Below, in pieces: positions 1-8,621 of a DNA stretch of 64,000 nucleotides. Each line of letters opens with the position of its first letter. Position 1 is the stretch's first letter. A program made the translations under genes and the position numbers. A model generated the notes under the pieces. That model worked only from the letters and a program-made list of their open reading frames with translations. It was not told the DNA's origin and did not search any database. Source of the DNA: DASWJZ01 sp963761005 (lineage in GTDB: Bacteria; Pseudomonadota; Alphaproteobacteria; Rhizobiales; Afifellaceae); assembly GCA_963761005.1 (NCBI GenBank), contig CAVXFK010000027.1, positions 434,001 to 498,000 of the forward strand, in the 5' to 3' direction.

Positions 1-465
1 CTGTAGCCAGACGAGATAATCGCCGAGCCCGTCTTCGACGGTCGCCACGACGTGCATGTCCTCGACGTAGCTACCGACTGCAGCGCAGAGCGCCTTTGCG
101 GCATCCGCCGGGTTGGCGCGGGCAGCGCGGTTACTGCTCGAATTGCTCGCCGGCTGCACGTTGATGAGCGCTGCGCCGTCGCCGGCAAGGAGGTCGCCTT
201 GCATGACGGTGTTGGCATAGACGGCGCCCGCGGAGCTGGCGTTGCAGAGCCAGAAGTCGCCGTCCGTGTCCTTCGTCCAGACCAGCCAGTCGCCAAGGCC
301 GTCAGCGACGGTGCCAAGCAGCTCGACGGGCGCATGTTCGTTGACGCTCTGGCAGGCGGCTGCGGCGGTCGCCATGCCGGCCTGCGCAGCGGTCTCGCCG
401 GCGAAGGCCGGCGCCTGATGAAGGATCAGGGCGAGGCCTACGGCGGCAAGAATGCGGGCTGACAT
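1..465 (-). CDS. Secreted repeat protein, unknown family (C-terminus off window)
   Basis: The gene runs off the left edge, leaving 155 codons and no stop. The ATG follows a strong GAGGAGA ribosome site. Residues 1-22 form a typical signal peptide (Arg, then a hydrophobic stretch ending AFA), so the product should be exported. The mature part carries a near repeat: DGLGDWLVW at about residues 55-63 and DGLGDYLVW at about 145-153, each placed after a short beta-like segment and spaced by a cysteine-containing linker (C38, C74, C127). This suggests two copies of a roughly 90-residue domain. I do not recognise the family and assign no function. It lies on the same strand as the DNA glycosylase gene but is 126 bases downstream with its own ribosome site. 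Confidence 0.75.
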   Translation of the reverse strand, partial: MSARILAAVGLALILHQAPAFAGETAAQAGMATAAAACQSVNEHAPVELLGTVADGLGDWLVWTKDTDGDFWLCNASSAGAVYANTVMQGDLLAGDGAALINVQPASNSSSNRAARANPADAAKALCAAVGSYVEDMHVVATVEDGLGDYLVWLQ

Positions 466-591
466 CGTTCGTCTCCTCTTCGGTCCAGTAGGCGGAAATC
501 CGCTCTCGTTGGCCGCGAAGATGGAGCGTTCCGTCGGGTCCCGTTGTGCGCGCCCTCACAAAGCGCGGACGGGGCGTGAGACTCCGCGGAT

Positions 592-1200
592 TCAGCCGAC
601 GTTCAGGCGTTTTGGGCCACTGACGAAGCGGCTGCCACGCTCGATGAAACGGAGCGGGCGGTGCGCGTCCTTGGTGATGCCGATGCGGATGGTGGTCAGG
701 ATTTCTCCGACCTCGCGTGTCGGCGCGGCGAGGAAAAGCGGTCCGGGGCCGCAAAGATCGGCGCCGTCATGCGCGAGCGTGATCTCCATTGCACGCGCCA
801 GCCGCCCCGGTCCGCGGGCGATATCGACATCGCGCATGCGGTTCGGGCCGCGCGGCATGGCTTCAACGCCGGCGAGCGGCTCGAGCGCGCGCAGGAGCAC
901 CGCCGCGCCGGTTCCTTCCTCCTCGCTCGACACGTTCAGCATCGGCCAGACGCCGTAGGAGATGTAGACGTAGGCGTGGCCGCGCTTCAGGAACATCGAA
1001 CCGTTGCGCCGCGTCGCGCCGCGGAAGGCGTGGCTCGCAGCGTCGCCGGGAAGATACGCCTCCGTCTCCACGATCCGGCCCGCGAGCCGCACGCGGCCGA
1101 TGTCGTGGACAAGCGTGCGACCGATCAGGAAGCGCGCGAGCTCTACCGTGTCGAGCGGCAGCGCCCCGCGCCTGAGTCGGCGGAGGCTCAGTTCAGCCAC
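592..1200 (-). CDS. mpg: DNA-3-methyladenine glycosylase (AAG/MPG family)
   Basis: Base-excision repair enzyme that removes alkylated purines such as 3-methyladenine and hypoxanthine. The 202-residue product has the usual length of bacterial AAG-type enzymes. Hallmarks are LARFLIGRTLV near residue 25, the ETEAY motif holding the catalytic glutamate followed by a conserved DAASHAFRG segment, and HAYVYISYGVWPMLNV, which forms the base-flipping and binding pocket. The C-terminal GPKRLNVG end looks complete. The start is a GTG that overlaps the end of the PAP2 gene by 13 bases, indicating translational coupling. No ATG fits better. The link with PAP2 and radical SAM genes is positional only. Confidence 0.93.
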   Translation of the reverse strand: MAELSLRRLRRGALPLDTVELARFLIGRTLVHDIGRVRLAGRIVETEAYLPGDAASHAFRGATRRNGSMFLKRGHAYVYISYGVWPMLNVSSEEEGTGAAVLLRALEPLAGVEAMPRGPNRMRDVDIARGPGRLARAMEITLAHDGADLCGPGPLFLAAPTREVGEILTTIRIGITKDAHRPLRFIERGSRFVSGPKRLNVG

Positions 1201-1985
1201 GTGCCGAGCTTGCTCCGAAGCGCCCGGCCGCCGCGCCCGAGCATTGCTTCGACCGCCGAGTCAAAGCCTGACGGAAGCGCTTCGAGGAAGAGCCGACGCG
1301 ACAGGAGCAAGACCAGAAGCGTGAGGAGCCAGGCGACGAGCACGTCGCTCAGGAAGTGGCCGCCCTCAGCGATGCGCGTCAGCGACACGATCGTCGCGAA
1401 GGCAAACGTGGCGACGCCGACCGGCCATTTCCATTCGCGCGGCACTAGGAACACGATTGCCATCAGCCAGAAGGCCGAAGCGCCCTCGCCGGAGGCGAAG
1501 GAGCAGTTCCGCTGGCATTGGTCGGAGAGCCACCAGACGGATGAGAAGGTTGCGTCGCCGCCGAAGTCCAGAATCTGGCGGGGCCGGGCGCGCCCCCAGT
1601 GATCCTTCAGGATGCCGTTCACGATGAGCCCGGGGCCGATCAGATAGCTCGCGAGCACGAAGAGGGTCGCGCGCGGGCGCACCATCAGGTGCGAGTCAGG
1701 AAGCAGGAATTTCATGAGAAGCGGAACGCAGACCGCAAGCGCGAGCGCCCACTCGACGAGCTGGCCCGCTTCACGCGCGCTCTGGACGATACTGTAGCGG
1801 CGGTCGAGGAAGCCGGTCGCCGGGTCGTAGAACAGCCGGCTCACGCTGCGGTCGAGATCAGGCAGCGCCAGGAACGCGAGCGAGACGAATGCGAGCAGAA
1901 GGACCGTCGCGAGCACAGGGCGCCCGCATGCTTCACGGACCTCCTCGCGGAGGAGATGCGCGAACCGGTTCAACGGATTTGCCAT
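1188..1985 (-). CDS. PAP2-family membrane phosphatase
   Basis: Integral-membrane phosphatase of the type 2 phosphatidic acid phosphatase superfamily, 265 residues with about five or six hydrophobic segments. The three signature blocks are visible in order: KDHWGRARPRQ (KxxxxxxRP), then the FASGEGAS block (PSGH-like, with the His position changed to Glu), then SLTRIAEGGHFLSDV (SRxxxxxHxxxD-like). The substitution in block 2 is typical of lipid A or undecaprenyl-pyrophosphate phosphatase relatives, so a substrate such as lipid A, prenyl pyrophosphate or phospholipid is plausible but not determined. It starts 26 bases after the radical SAM gene and overlaps the glycosylase start, so the three probably share a transcript. 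Confidence 0.88.
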   Translation of the reverse strand: MANPLNRFAHLLREEVREACGRPVLATVLLLAFVSLAFLALPDLDRSVSRLFYDPATGFLDRRYSIVQSAREAGQLVEWALALAVCVPLLMKFLLPDSHLMVRPRATLFVLASYLIGPGLIVNGILKDHWGRARPRQILDFGGDATFSSVWWLSDQCQRNCSFASGEGASAFWLMAIVFLVPREWKWPVGVATFAFATIVSLTRIAEGGHFLSDVLVAWLLTLLVLLLSRRLFLEALPSGFDSAVEAMLGRGGRALRSKLGTWLN

Positions 1986-2011
1986 CGTTCACGGGCGCCG
2001 CGGCCCGTCGG

Positions 2012-3781
2012 TCAGGCCGCGCCTGCGCGCGCCTTCGCGAGCCGCCGCTCCTGCGCGACATAGGCTTGCGCCTCGCCGGTCTGGAACATGTCCAGACGCT
2101 CGCTCTCGTCGTCCTCGATCGGCGTCAGCGCCTGGTCGCGATAGTCGAGCCGCGCGGGATCGCGCTTGATCGCCTTGTAGCGCCGATACATCCGGCCCCA
2201 GAGCCACAGCCAGCGGACCTGCTTCCACAGCGTTGCGCCGAGATAGCGCGGATAGAACGTGAGCGGCGATTCGATCGGCATGCCGCTCCGTCGGTCGCGG
2301 CGCCGCTTCAGGCGCACGAAGCCGCATTCGAGCGGATGGATGCGCTCGATCCGAATCGAGCCGATGAACCAGTTCAGGACGAAGAGCACCTTGCCGACGC
2401 TGTTTCCCGTGGCTGCGGCGCGGCGCATGACGCGCTCGACGTGCTCGTCGGAGTAATAGGTCTCCCAGGCCCTCCAATAGGCGGCCTCCCACTCTTCCTT
2501 GGACATCGTCGGATGCCCGGTGACGGCATGGTTCAGGTCGTATTTGTTGAGGTCCGGATCCATCCAGACCCCCTTCTCGTAGAGCTTCTTGTGGTCTTCT
2601 GAGCCGGGCAGCGGCGTCAGGAAGAAGAACTCTAGGAGGTCGATCGGCAGCTCGCGCTGTGCGGTCTTGATGTCGCGCTCGATCCGCTCCGGCGTGTCGT
2701 TCGGGAAGCCGAGAATGTAGCCGCAATAGGTGATGACGCCGGCCTGTTTCCAGGCGAGCAGCATTTTGCGGTACTCGGTGATCTTGTTCTGCTTCTTCTT
2801 CGCGGCGGCCAGGTTGTCGGGGCTGATGTTCTCAAGCCCGATGAAGACGCGGCGGACGCCGGCGCGCGCCGCCTTCTCCACGAAATGCGGCAGCCGGTGG
2901 CAGAGCGTGTCGACCTGAATGATCAGCGAAAGATCGACGCCGCGCTTCTCGCGGATCTCGATCAGCCGGTCGAAGATCAGCTCCCAGTCCTTGTTGCGGG
3001 CGAAATTGTCGTCGGTGATGAAGAAGCGGCGCAGCCCTTTCGCCGCGTTCGCCATCACGATCGCCTCGACGTCATCAGCCGAGCGGCGACGCGATTTTCG
3101 GCCCTGCACGTTGATGATGGTGCAGAAGGAGCACTGGAACGGGCAGCCGCGGCCGGCGTCGAAGCTCGTGTTCGCCCCAAAAGTGCGCTTCACCACTTCG
3201 GCCGGAAGGTGCGGGATCGGCACGTGCTCGATGCCGGGAAGGTCGGCCATGAAATTGTAGACCGGCTTCAGCCGCTCGGCGTGTGCGTCACGCAGCACCT
3301 CTTCGAGCCGGCCTTCCTCAGCCTCGCCGGCGAAGACGAAGACGCCGAGGTCGAGCGCCTTCTGCACTTCCGTATCGATCTCCGGCAGCATGGAGAGCGT
3401 GCCGGAGACGTGGAACCCGCCGATACCGACGGTCAGCCCGAGTTTGCGGAAGGCGCGGGCAAGGTCGAGCGCACGGGGGAACTGGTTCGACTGGACGCCG
3501 ACCAGCATCACCATGCCGGAGCCGGCTTCGCGGATTTCGTGCGCGATCCTCTCCGGGCGCACGCGGCGATTGGTCTCGTCGATGGCGACCACATCGATCG
3601 CGACATCGGCGCCGAGCACGCGCTTTTCCGCGCATTCGACGGCAAGCCCATAGAGACAGGCGAGCGAATTCGCCGGAATCGGCGAGCGCACCCATTGGAT
3701 CACGTAGCCGTCGTCGTCGTAGTGCGACGGCTTGATCAGAACCAAGCGGAACCGGGCGACTGTGTGCGGGGGCGCGAGCAT
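2012..3781 (-). CDS. B12-binding-fold radical SAM protein
   Basis: Radical SAM enzyme of 589 residues. An N-terminal Rossmann-like cobalamin-type domain (about residues 12-175, with VGVQSNQ and GIGGFHVSG) precedes the 4Fe-4S-binding CxxxCxxC at C213, C217 and C220. A SAM TIM-barrel follows to about residue 430 and then a long basic C-terminal region of unknown role. The B12 domain lacks the DxHxxG motif, so any cobalamin would bind without a protein histidine, or not at all. The ATG at 3781 is chosen because GGGGAGG lies just upstream; an in-frame upstream ATG at 3847 has no such site. Substrate unknown. It is upstream of PAP2, so a lipid or envelope substrate is a fair guess only. Confidence 0.88.
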   Translation of the reverse strand: MLAPPHTVARFRLVLIKPSHYDDDGYVIQWVRSPIPANSLACLYGLAVECAEKRVLGADVAIDVVAIDETNRRVRPERIAHEIREAGSGMVMLVGVQSNQFPRALDLARAFRKLGLTVGIGGFHVSGTLSMLPEIDTEVQKALDLGVFVFAGEAEEGRLEEVLRDAHAERLKPVYNFMADLPGIEHVPIPHLPAEVVKRTFGANTSFDAGRGCPFQCSFCTIINVQGRKSRRRSADDVEAIVMANAAKGLRRFFITDDNFARNKDWELIFDRLIEIREKRGVDLSLIIQVDTLCHRLPHFVEKAARAGVRRVFIGLENISPDNLAAAKKKQNKITEYRKMLLAWKQAGVITYCGYILGFPNDTPERIERDIKTAQRELPIDLLEFFFLTPLPGSEDHKKLYEKGVWMDPDLNKYDLNHAVTGHPTMSKEEWEAAYWRAWETYYSDEHVERVMRRAAATGNSVGKVLFVLNWFIGSIRIERIHPLECGFVRLKRRRDRRSGMPIESPLTFYPRYLGATLWKQVRWLWLWGRMYRRYKAIKRDPARLDYRDQALTPIEDDESERLDMFQTGEAQAYVAQERRLAKARAGAA

Positions 3782-3992
3782 CAGGCCTCCCCGCGGCGTT
3801 TTCTCAGCATAGTTGCGATGGTTAGAGGCAGGCGGCGCGCGGCGCAAGGCGCGAGAGACGCGGCATGAATGTCACAATTTCCACCGGTGATCGTCCGATA
3901 CAATTCAGGCATTGCGACCGGTGGGCCTTTTTTGCACGATGGCATTCTCGCGAGTGTGCTGAGTCACGACCAACAGCAACCCTCAGACCGCG

Positions 3993-4679
3993 ATGTTTGC
4001 CGCCGCTCTTCGACCCATTGCCGCAATCGCTCGTACAGCCCGAAAAGCTAGCGGATTCGGTCTGCCGGAGAGGCGGCCGGTCTTTATTCATATCCAGAAG
4101 ACCGCGGGCAGGGCCATCGGCCGCATGCTCAAGGTGGCCTATTGGGGGTACCCGATTCTGTCGGTGCCTGCGGCAGGCGCCCGCCGCGACCTAGCGCTGC
4201 ATTTGCCGCAGTCCGAATTTGAGCGCTATGCCGCCTATCGGGGACACGTCCCTCCCTCCTTTGCGGAGAGGGTGCCCAATCCGTTCGTCTTCACCTTTCT
4301 TCGCGAGCCGCGAGAGCGGTTGGTATCCCATTACTACTACCACCGGTCGCTCGGTCTTGAGAAACTGTCGCTCACGAAATTCCTCGAGAGCGACGCGGCC
4401 GACAACATCATGACCCGAGCGATTGCCGGGGAACCTTCGGCAGAGGCCGCAATCGAGGTGCTGTCGACGATGGATTTCATCGGCCTGACTGAGCGGTTCG
4501 ACGACGATACGGAGCGGCTCTTTGCACTGCTCGGGAGGCGGAGCGTGCCGCCGCTCAGGTGGAAGCCGACGCATATACGCTTGGAATTGGAGGATCTTGC
4601 GCCGAGCGTGCTCACGGCGCTGGAGGAGCGAACCGCAGAGGATAGGGCCGTCTACGCCTGGGCGCTCAGCCAAAGGTAG
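3993..4679 (+). CDS. Sulfotransferase (carbohydrate type, family 2)
   Basis: Predicted PAPS-dependent sulfotransferase of 228 residues. The N-terminal FIHIQKTAGRAIGRM segment is the 5'-phosphosulfate-binding loop, with the KTAG lysine as key residue. FVFTFLREPRERLVSHYYY is the 3'-phosphate-binding strand and helix with its conserved Arg and Ser. These two blocks are diagnostic for the heparan-sulfate 2-O / type 2 sulfotransferase fold. Residues beyond the second motif are less conserved, as expected for the acceptor side. It opens the plus-strand glycan genes and diverges from the radical SAM gene across about 210 bases, so it probably sulfates a surface glycan. The true acceptor cannot be read from sequence. 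Confidence 0.87.
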   Translation: MFAAALRPIAAIARTARKASGFGLPERRPVFIHIQKTAGRAIGRMLKVAYWGYPILSVPAAGARRDLALHLPQSEFERYAAYRGHVPPSFAERVPNPFVFTFLREPRERLVSHYYYHRSLGLEKLSLTKFLESDAADNIMTRAIAGEPSAEAAIEVLSTMDFIGLTERFDDDTERLFALLGRRSVPPLRWKPTHIRLELEDLAPSVLTALEERTAEDRAVYAWALSQR

Positions 4680-4834
4680 GCCCGCGTCCCGTTCTTGCCG
4701 ATGGCATGCCCCGCCAGGCTAGGGTATGGCCGGGCACGGCAGGCATCCTTCGGAAGCTCTGAAGCCGACATCACGACGACTGAGGAAACGGCCGGCCCGC
4801 GGCCCGCCGTGCAGCGACGCGGGTTCCAAAGACA

Positions 4835-5575
4835 GTGCAGACCGTCATTTGCATGAAATGGGGCACGGCCTACGGGGTCGAATACGCCAACACGCTCCAC
4901 TCAATGGTCAAGCGCAACACCGCGCGGCCGCTGCGTTTCATCTGCTTCACGGACGACGCGACCGGCCTCGATCCCGGAATTGAGGCCCAGCCGCTGCCGC
5001 CGATCACGCTGCCGCCTTCGCACCAGTGGAAGGCGTGGCGCAAGATATCGCTCTGGCAGGGGGAGCTTGCCGGCCTTTCCGGCGACGTGCTCTTCCTCGA
5101 CCTCGACGTGGTGGTGGTCGGCTCGATCGATGCTTTCTTCGATTTTGAGCCGGAGCAAACCTATTGCGTCATCGAGAACTGGACGCAGAAGGGGCAGGGG
5201 ATCGGCAACACGTCGGTCTTTCGCCTGCGGATCGGCGCGCACACGGAGGTGTTCGATACGCTGATGGCCGATCCCACGGCGGCGGTGCGCAAGACGCGCA
5301 ACGGCCAGACCTTCGTCTCCCGCACGATCTCCAACATGACGTATTGGCCGGCGGAGTGGTGCGTCAGCTTCAAGCACACGCTCATCCCGCGCTGGCCGCT
5401 GAATTTCTTCAAGGTCGCGCCACTCCCATCCGACACCCGCGTGGTGTGCTTCACCGGCCTTCCAAATCCCGATCACGCACGCGACGGCATCTGGCCGAGC
5501 AAGCGGGACGCGTGGTGGAAGCCGCTTTATAAGCACGTCCGTCCGACGCCCTGGATCGCAGAGCATTGGCGCTGA
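4835..5575 (+). CDS. Glycosyltransferase, GT-A fold (GT8-like)
   Basis: A 246-residue cytosolic protein starting at a GTG. The N-terminal TVICMKWGTAYGVEYANTL resembles the nucleotide-sugar-binding first strand of GT-A enzymes that begin with a short CMKWG-type motif. LFLDLDVVVV contains the DxD metal-binding motif, and the later segments GNTSVFRL, WCVSFKH and CFTGLPNPDH are characteristic of this family in alphaproteobacterial polysaccharide loci. No membrane segment is seen. It is followed within 45 bases by the ELM1-like gene and these probably form one transcript. Acceptor and donor are unknown. Confidence 0.82.
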   Translation: MQTVICMKWGTAYGVEYANTLHSMVKRNTARPLRFICFTDDATGLDPGIEAQPLPPITLPPSHQWKAWRKISLWQGELAGLSGDVLFLDLDVVVVGSIDAFFDFEPEQTYCVIENWTQKGQGIGNTSVFRLRIGAHTEVFDTLMADPTAAVRKTRNGQTFVSRTISNMTYWPAEWCVSFKHTLIPRWPLNFFKVAPLPSDTRVVCFTGLPNPDHARDGIWPSKRDAWWKPLYKHVRPTPWIAEHWR

Positions 5576-5617
5576 TCGGTCTTGCCGAGATTGCCGAGGA
5601 ACGCCCTTTTGAAGACA

Positions 5618-6652
5618 ATGCGCATCCTGATTCTGTCGGACGGCGTCGCCGGACACGACCGTTCCTCGCTCGGCATCCTGACGGCGCTCGCGAAGCACCG
5701 TGCGGTCGACGCGCGGGTTCTGCCGATCCGCGAGACGCGCAGGCTCTCGCGCCGCGTCAAGCGGACGCTCGCCGGCCTTCTGCCTTTCGATCTCTTCTGG
5801 AAGATCTTCTACCGCACCGGCGGCGAGGCGAGCCCGTTCAACCCGCTGCCGCTGACGCGCGAAGTGCCGACCGATCCGGTCGACCTCGTCATCACGACGG
5901 GCCCGCGCACGTCCGCCGCCAACATTGCCATGGCGCGAAGGCTGAAGGCGAAGAACGTCTATTTCGGCTTCTCCAAGTGGCCCTCCGACGGCTTCTACAC
6001 GGTGCTCCTCACGTCGGAACGGCGGCGGCCGCATCCGCATCGCGCCTATGCGCTGAGGCCCTCGGAGCTCGACGCCAGCGAGCTGCCGGAGGCGCGCCCG
6101 CTCGTCCGAAACGGCACCGAGCGGCACGCCTCGGTGCTCTTCGGCGGGCAGTCGAAGCACTATTATTACACGGCGGCCGACATGGAGCTTCTCGCCGAGC
6201 GGCTGATCGCACTCCGGCGTGCGATGCCGTGGCTCCGCTGGACGGTGTTCGATTCGCGCCGCAGCCCGAAGGAAGAGTTCGACCGCCTGGTCGCGCGCGT
6301 CGAGGAGTCGGGCGTCGGCGTCGAGTTCGTCCGCTTCGGCGAACACGGGCTGCTTTCGAACAACCCGGCATTCCGCTCCGACCTCGTTCTGGTCACTGCG
6401 GATTCCATGTCGATGCTCGCCGAGAGCATCGCGTCACAGCGGCCGACCGGCATTCTTTTTGCCGACCGCTACAAGCCGCCGGAGCGCGACGCGATCGAGC
6501 ATCTCGCCATGATCGCCGACAAGCGCGCGTTCCCGATCACGTTCTCGGACCTCAAGGCCGAGGCGCTGTTGAAGGGCGCGGGGGCCCTTGAAACGCTTCC
6601 CCACCCGCAGCTCGAGACGCTCTACGAAACGGTCGCGCGCTACGGGATTTGA
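5618..6652 (+). CDS. ELM1-family protein (DUF1022, GT-B-like)
   Basis: Belongs to the family named after plant mitochondrial fission factor ELM1. Bacterial members are widespread in alphaproteobacteria near lipopolysaccharide genes and have a GT-B-like fold, so glycosyltransferase activity is suspected. Family marks are the start MRILILSDGVAGHDR, DLVITTGPRTSAA, VLFGGQSKHYYY and the C-terminal VTADSMSMLAESIA nucleotide-binding-like block. The ATG at 5618 is chosen since the protein conventionally begins MRILIL. An in-frame ATG 12 codons earlier would add residues overlapping the upstream spacer. The gene is intact (344 residues) and converges with a broken GT25 gene 12 bases further on. Confidence 0.83.
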   Translation: MRILILSDGVAGHDRSSLGILTALAKHRAVDARVLPIRETRRLSRRVKRTLAGLLPFDLFWKIFYRTGGEASPFNPLPLTREVPTDPVDLVITTGPRTSAANIAMARRLKAKNVYFGFSKWPSDGFYTVLLTSERRRPHPHRAYALRPSELDASELPEARPLVRNGTERHASVLFGGQSKHYYYTAADMELLAERLIALRRAMPWLRWTVFDSRRSPKEEFDRLVARVEESGVGVEFVRFGEHGLLSNNPAFRSDLVLVTADSMSMLAESIASQRPTGILFADRYKPPERDAIEHLAMIADKRAFPITFSDLKAEALLKGAGALETLPHPQLETLYETVARYGI

Positions 6653-6664
6653 TGGCTTCGCGCG

Positions 6665-7416
6665 TCAGGGCCGGAACGGCACGGCGCGGCGCATGATCGG
6701 CCAGAGCTTCAAAATCGGATTCGAGCGCTCGCGATAACCGCGCCCGCGCGTGGCGCGGGCTCTTGATCTGGCTTCCGAGGTGGGCGTCGTGACCGGCGAG
6801 CACGCCTTCCTGGATGCATAGAGCGGGCACAACCTGATAACGGCGGAGCTTCTTCGCGACCGGAGAGGCTTTCGGCTTGAACAGGAACACGTCGGCGCTT
6901 GTGTGAAGCGCCGGCGGCGTCTCCGTCAACCACCGAGCCGCGCGCCCCGCGATCAGATAGCCTGCGGCACCAGACGTTCCCGACAGCGCGCGATAGAGCT
7001 TCCGGTCCGGCAGCGTCGGCGATCGGCCGCCCTCCGGCGAGGCGCATGCTTCTGTAAGCCTCGAGCCGGACGATGTCCGCGTCGGGCGGAATCCAATCCG
7101 CCGATGCGAGAAGCGACGTCAGATCCGGCGAGACGCGGATGTCATCTTCAAAGACGGCGCCCCATGGCGCGTCATGCGCCGCGATCCGCCGCCACGCCTC
7201 AAAGTGGCTCAAGAAGCAGCCGATCTCGCCGGGCAGCCATCCGTCCGGTTTTGTCGCCGCGCGGTTCTGCCGAAAATCCTCCACGACGCTCGGCGGCAGT
7301 GCGGCGCCGTCAACGGCGGCGATGCGCTCGAATTCAACGCCTACGCGATCGAACTCCTGACGCATGTGCGTGAGGCGGTCTTCCGCACGGTCGAGATTGA
7401 TGACGTAAGCCCTCAG
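6665..7416 (-). pseudogene. GT25 glycosyltransferase, two frameshifts, no ATG start
   Basis: Reconstructed lipopolysaccharide-type GT25 transferase of about 250 residues. The N-terminus AYVINLDRAEDRL, then GEIGCFLSHFEAWR and the metal-binding FEDDI, are classic family features. The reading frame shifts near 7028 (one extra base in GGCC), after which RALSGTSGAAGYLIAGRAA continues the family pattern. It shifts again near 6745, giving a natural end NPILKLWPIMRRAVPFRP. No ATG, GTG or TTG lies between the preceding stop and the first conserved residues. The only plausible start is CTG at 7416, five bases after GGGAGG. It follows the DUF6625 gene by 25 bases. As given the gene cannot make a full protein; sequencing error is possible. 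Confidence 0.78.
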
Positions 7417-7440
7417 CGCGGCCTCCCGTCGAGTCGAAGC

Positions 7441-8371
7441 TCAGGCGTCGGCAGCGAGCGGCTCGTTGTGCTGCGGTCGGACCTGCTCTCGAGGCAGCGG
7501 GCCGAATCCCTCGTGCGATATCATGAAGCCCTCGCGCGCTGCGCGGCGCCAGTCGATCGAGACGAGCTGCTTGAGGCCGGTCCACGGCGCATCGCCCTTG
7601 GCATCGTGGATGCGATGCACGCTCGACGCCTTCCAGTTCATGAAGTGCAGATAGATGAACTCGCGGTCCTCGTAGCCCTCAGCGGTCAGCCGCCCATCCC
7701 GCCAGAACCAGCGCGTCGGGTAGTTGCGCGAGCCATCGAGCCACGGCATGCGGGTCATCGGCGTCGTGTAACGCTCCTCGAAGAGCACCGGTACGCGCCG
7801 CTCGGTCAGGCGGCGCCAGAGCGAGGGGCGGACGAAGACGTTGCCGAACCGGTACTCGTCGATGCCGAAATGGGTCGGATTCTGCGATCTTCTTCTTCCA
7901 GCTTCGGATACGCCGGAAGGCCTGCCGGTTGAACTCGTTGTTGCGCAGCACGGCAAGATGACCGGAGAGGCGGTCCGCGTGCGTAGAGAGAACCTCGTAT
8001 TTCTCCAGGAGCGCGTCGGTGTAGAAGGCGCGAATGTTCCCGAAGATCAGATCGAGATCGCAGTGGCCGTAGTTCCGATAGCCCACGATTTCTGGGCAGT
8101 AGACCAGGCCGAAGGCCGGTCTTAGATCGCAGAGCTTGTGGGGCGTGATCGGCGCGGGGTCGATGCCGATCGCGTTGCAGACGCGCGCCTTGTGCTCGTC
8201 GAAACTTGCTTTCGCGAAACGGACATTCGGGGCCGCGTTCTCGGGCGAATCCTGATCGGTGAAGATCAGCCAGTCGACGTCGCGGTTCCATTTGCAGGAC
8301 TCGACAAAGAGATCGATCCATTCCGGCCAAGGCCCGAACCAGTGAATCAAGAGAACGAGCGGCTTTTGCAT
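7441..8371 (-). pseudogene. DUF6625-type glycosyltransferase-like protein, one frameshift
   Basis: Starts at ATG 8371 with LVLLIHWFGPWPEWIDLF, the typical DUF6625 opening. Then come WLIFTDQ, PHKLCDLRPAFG and HCDLDLIFGN, the last containing a DxD-like motif. These proteins sit in polysaccharide loci and are thought to be GT-A-like transferases. The first frame loses homology after residue 165, and the second frame resumes at THFGIDEYRFGN. One extra base near 7876 accounts for this. The C-terminal half (FEERYTTPM, FIYLHFMNWK) ends 25 bases before the GT25 gene on the same strand. About 310 residues in total when repaired. Donor and acceptor are unknown. Confidence 0.8.
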
Positions 8372-8621
8372 CGAATTTTGCCTTGAGCGGTGCGCTCCCT
8401 CTGAATCTGCATTCGGAGATTTCTCGATACACGGGCGCGCGCCGCCTCTGTCTCACTCCTTCGCGCGCGCCGCAAGCCTTCGTAATGCCGGGGGCCCGGG
8501 CTTCAGCCGAGGTGTTGGACCGGCGTCGGCTGCTCCTCCAGCTCAGGCCCGAAATCAGGAATTCCACAAGAATGGCGACATCAGGCATGATCAAGGCGCC
8601 GACGCCGGCTTCGGGCGCGTC

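Noticed and set aside
661..1602. Long plus-strand open frame of 313 codons
   Set aside because: Antisense to the DNA glycosylase and PAP2 genes, both of which show clear family motifs; composition is Arg/Ala-rich shadow coding.
2012..3781. Hopanoid C-2 methylase (HpnP) assignment
   Set aside because: The fold is shared, but length and the C-terminal region differ and no hopanoid genes are nearby; the call was kept general.
4901..6346. Minus-strand open frame of 481 codons
   Set aside because: Antisense to the glycosyltransferase and ELM1-like genes; charged, repetitive composition and no motif.
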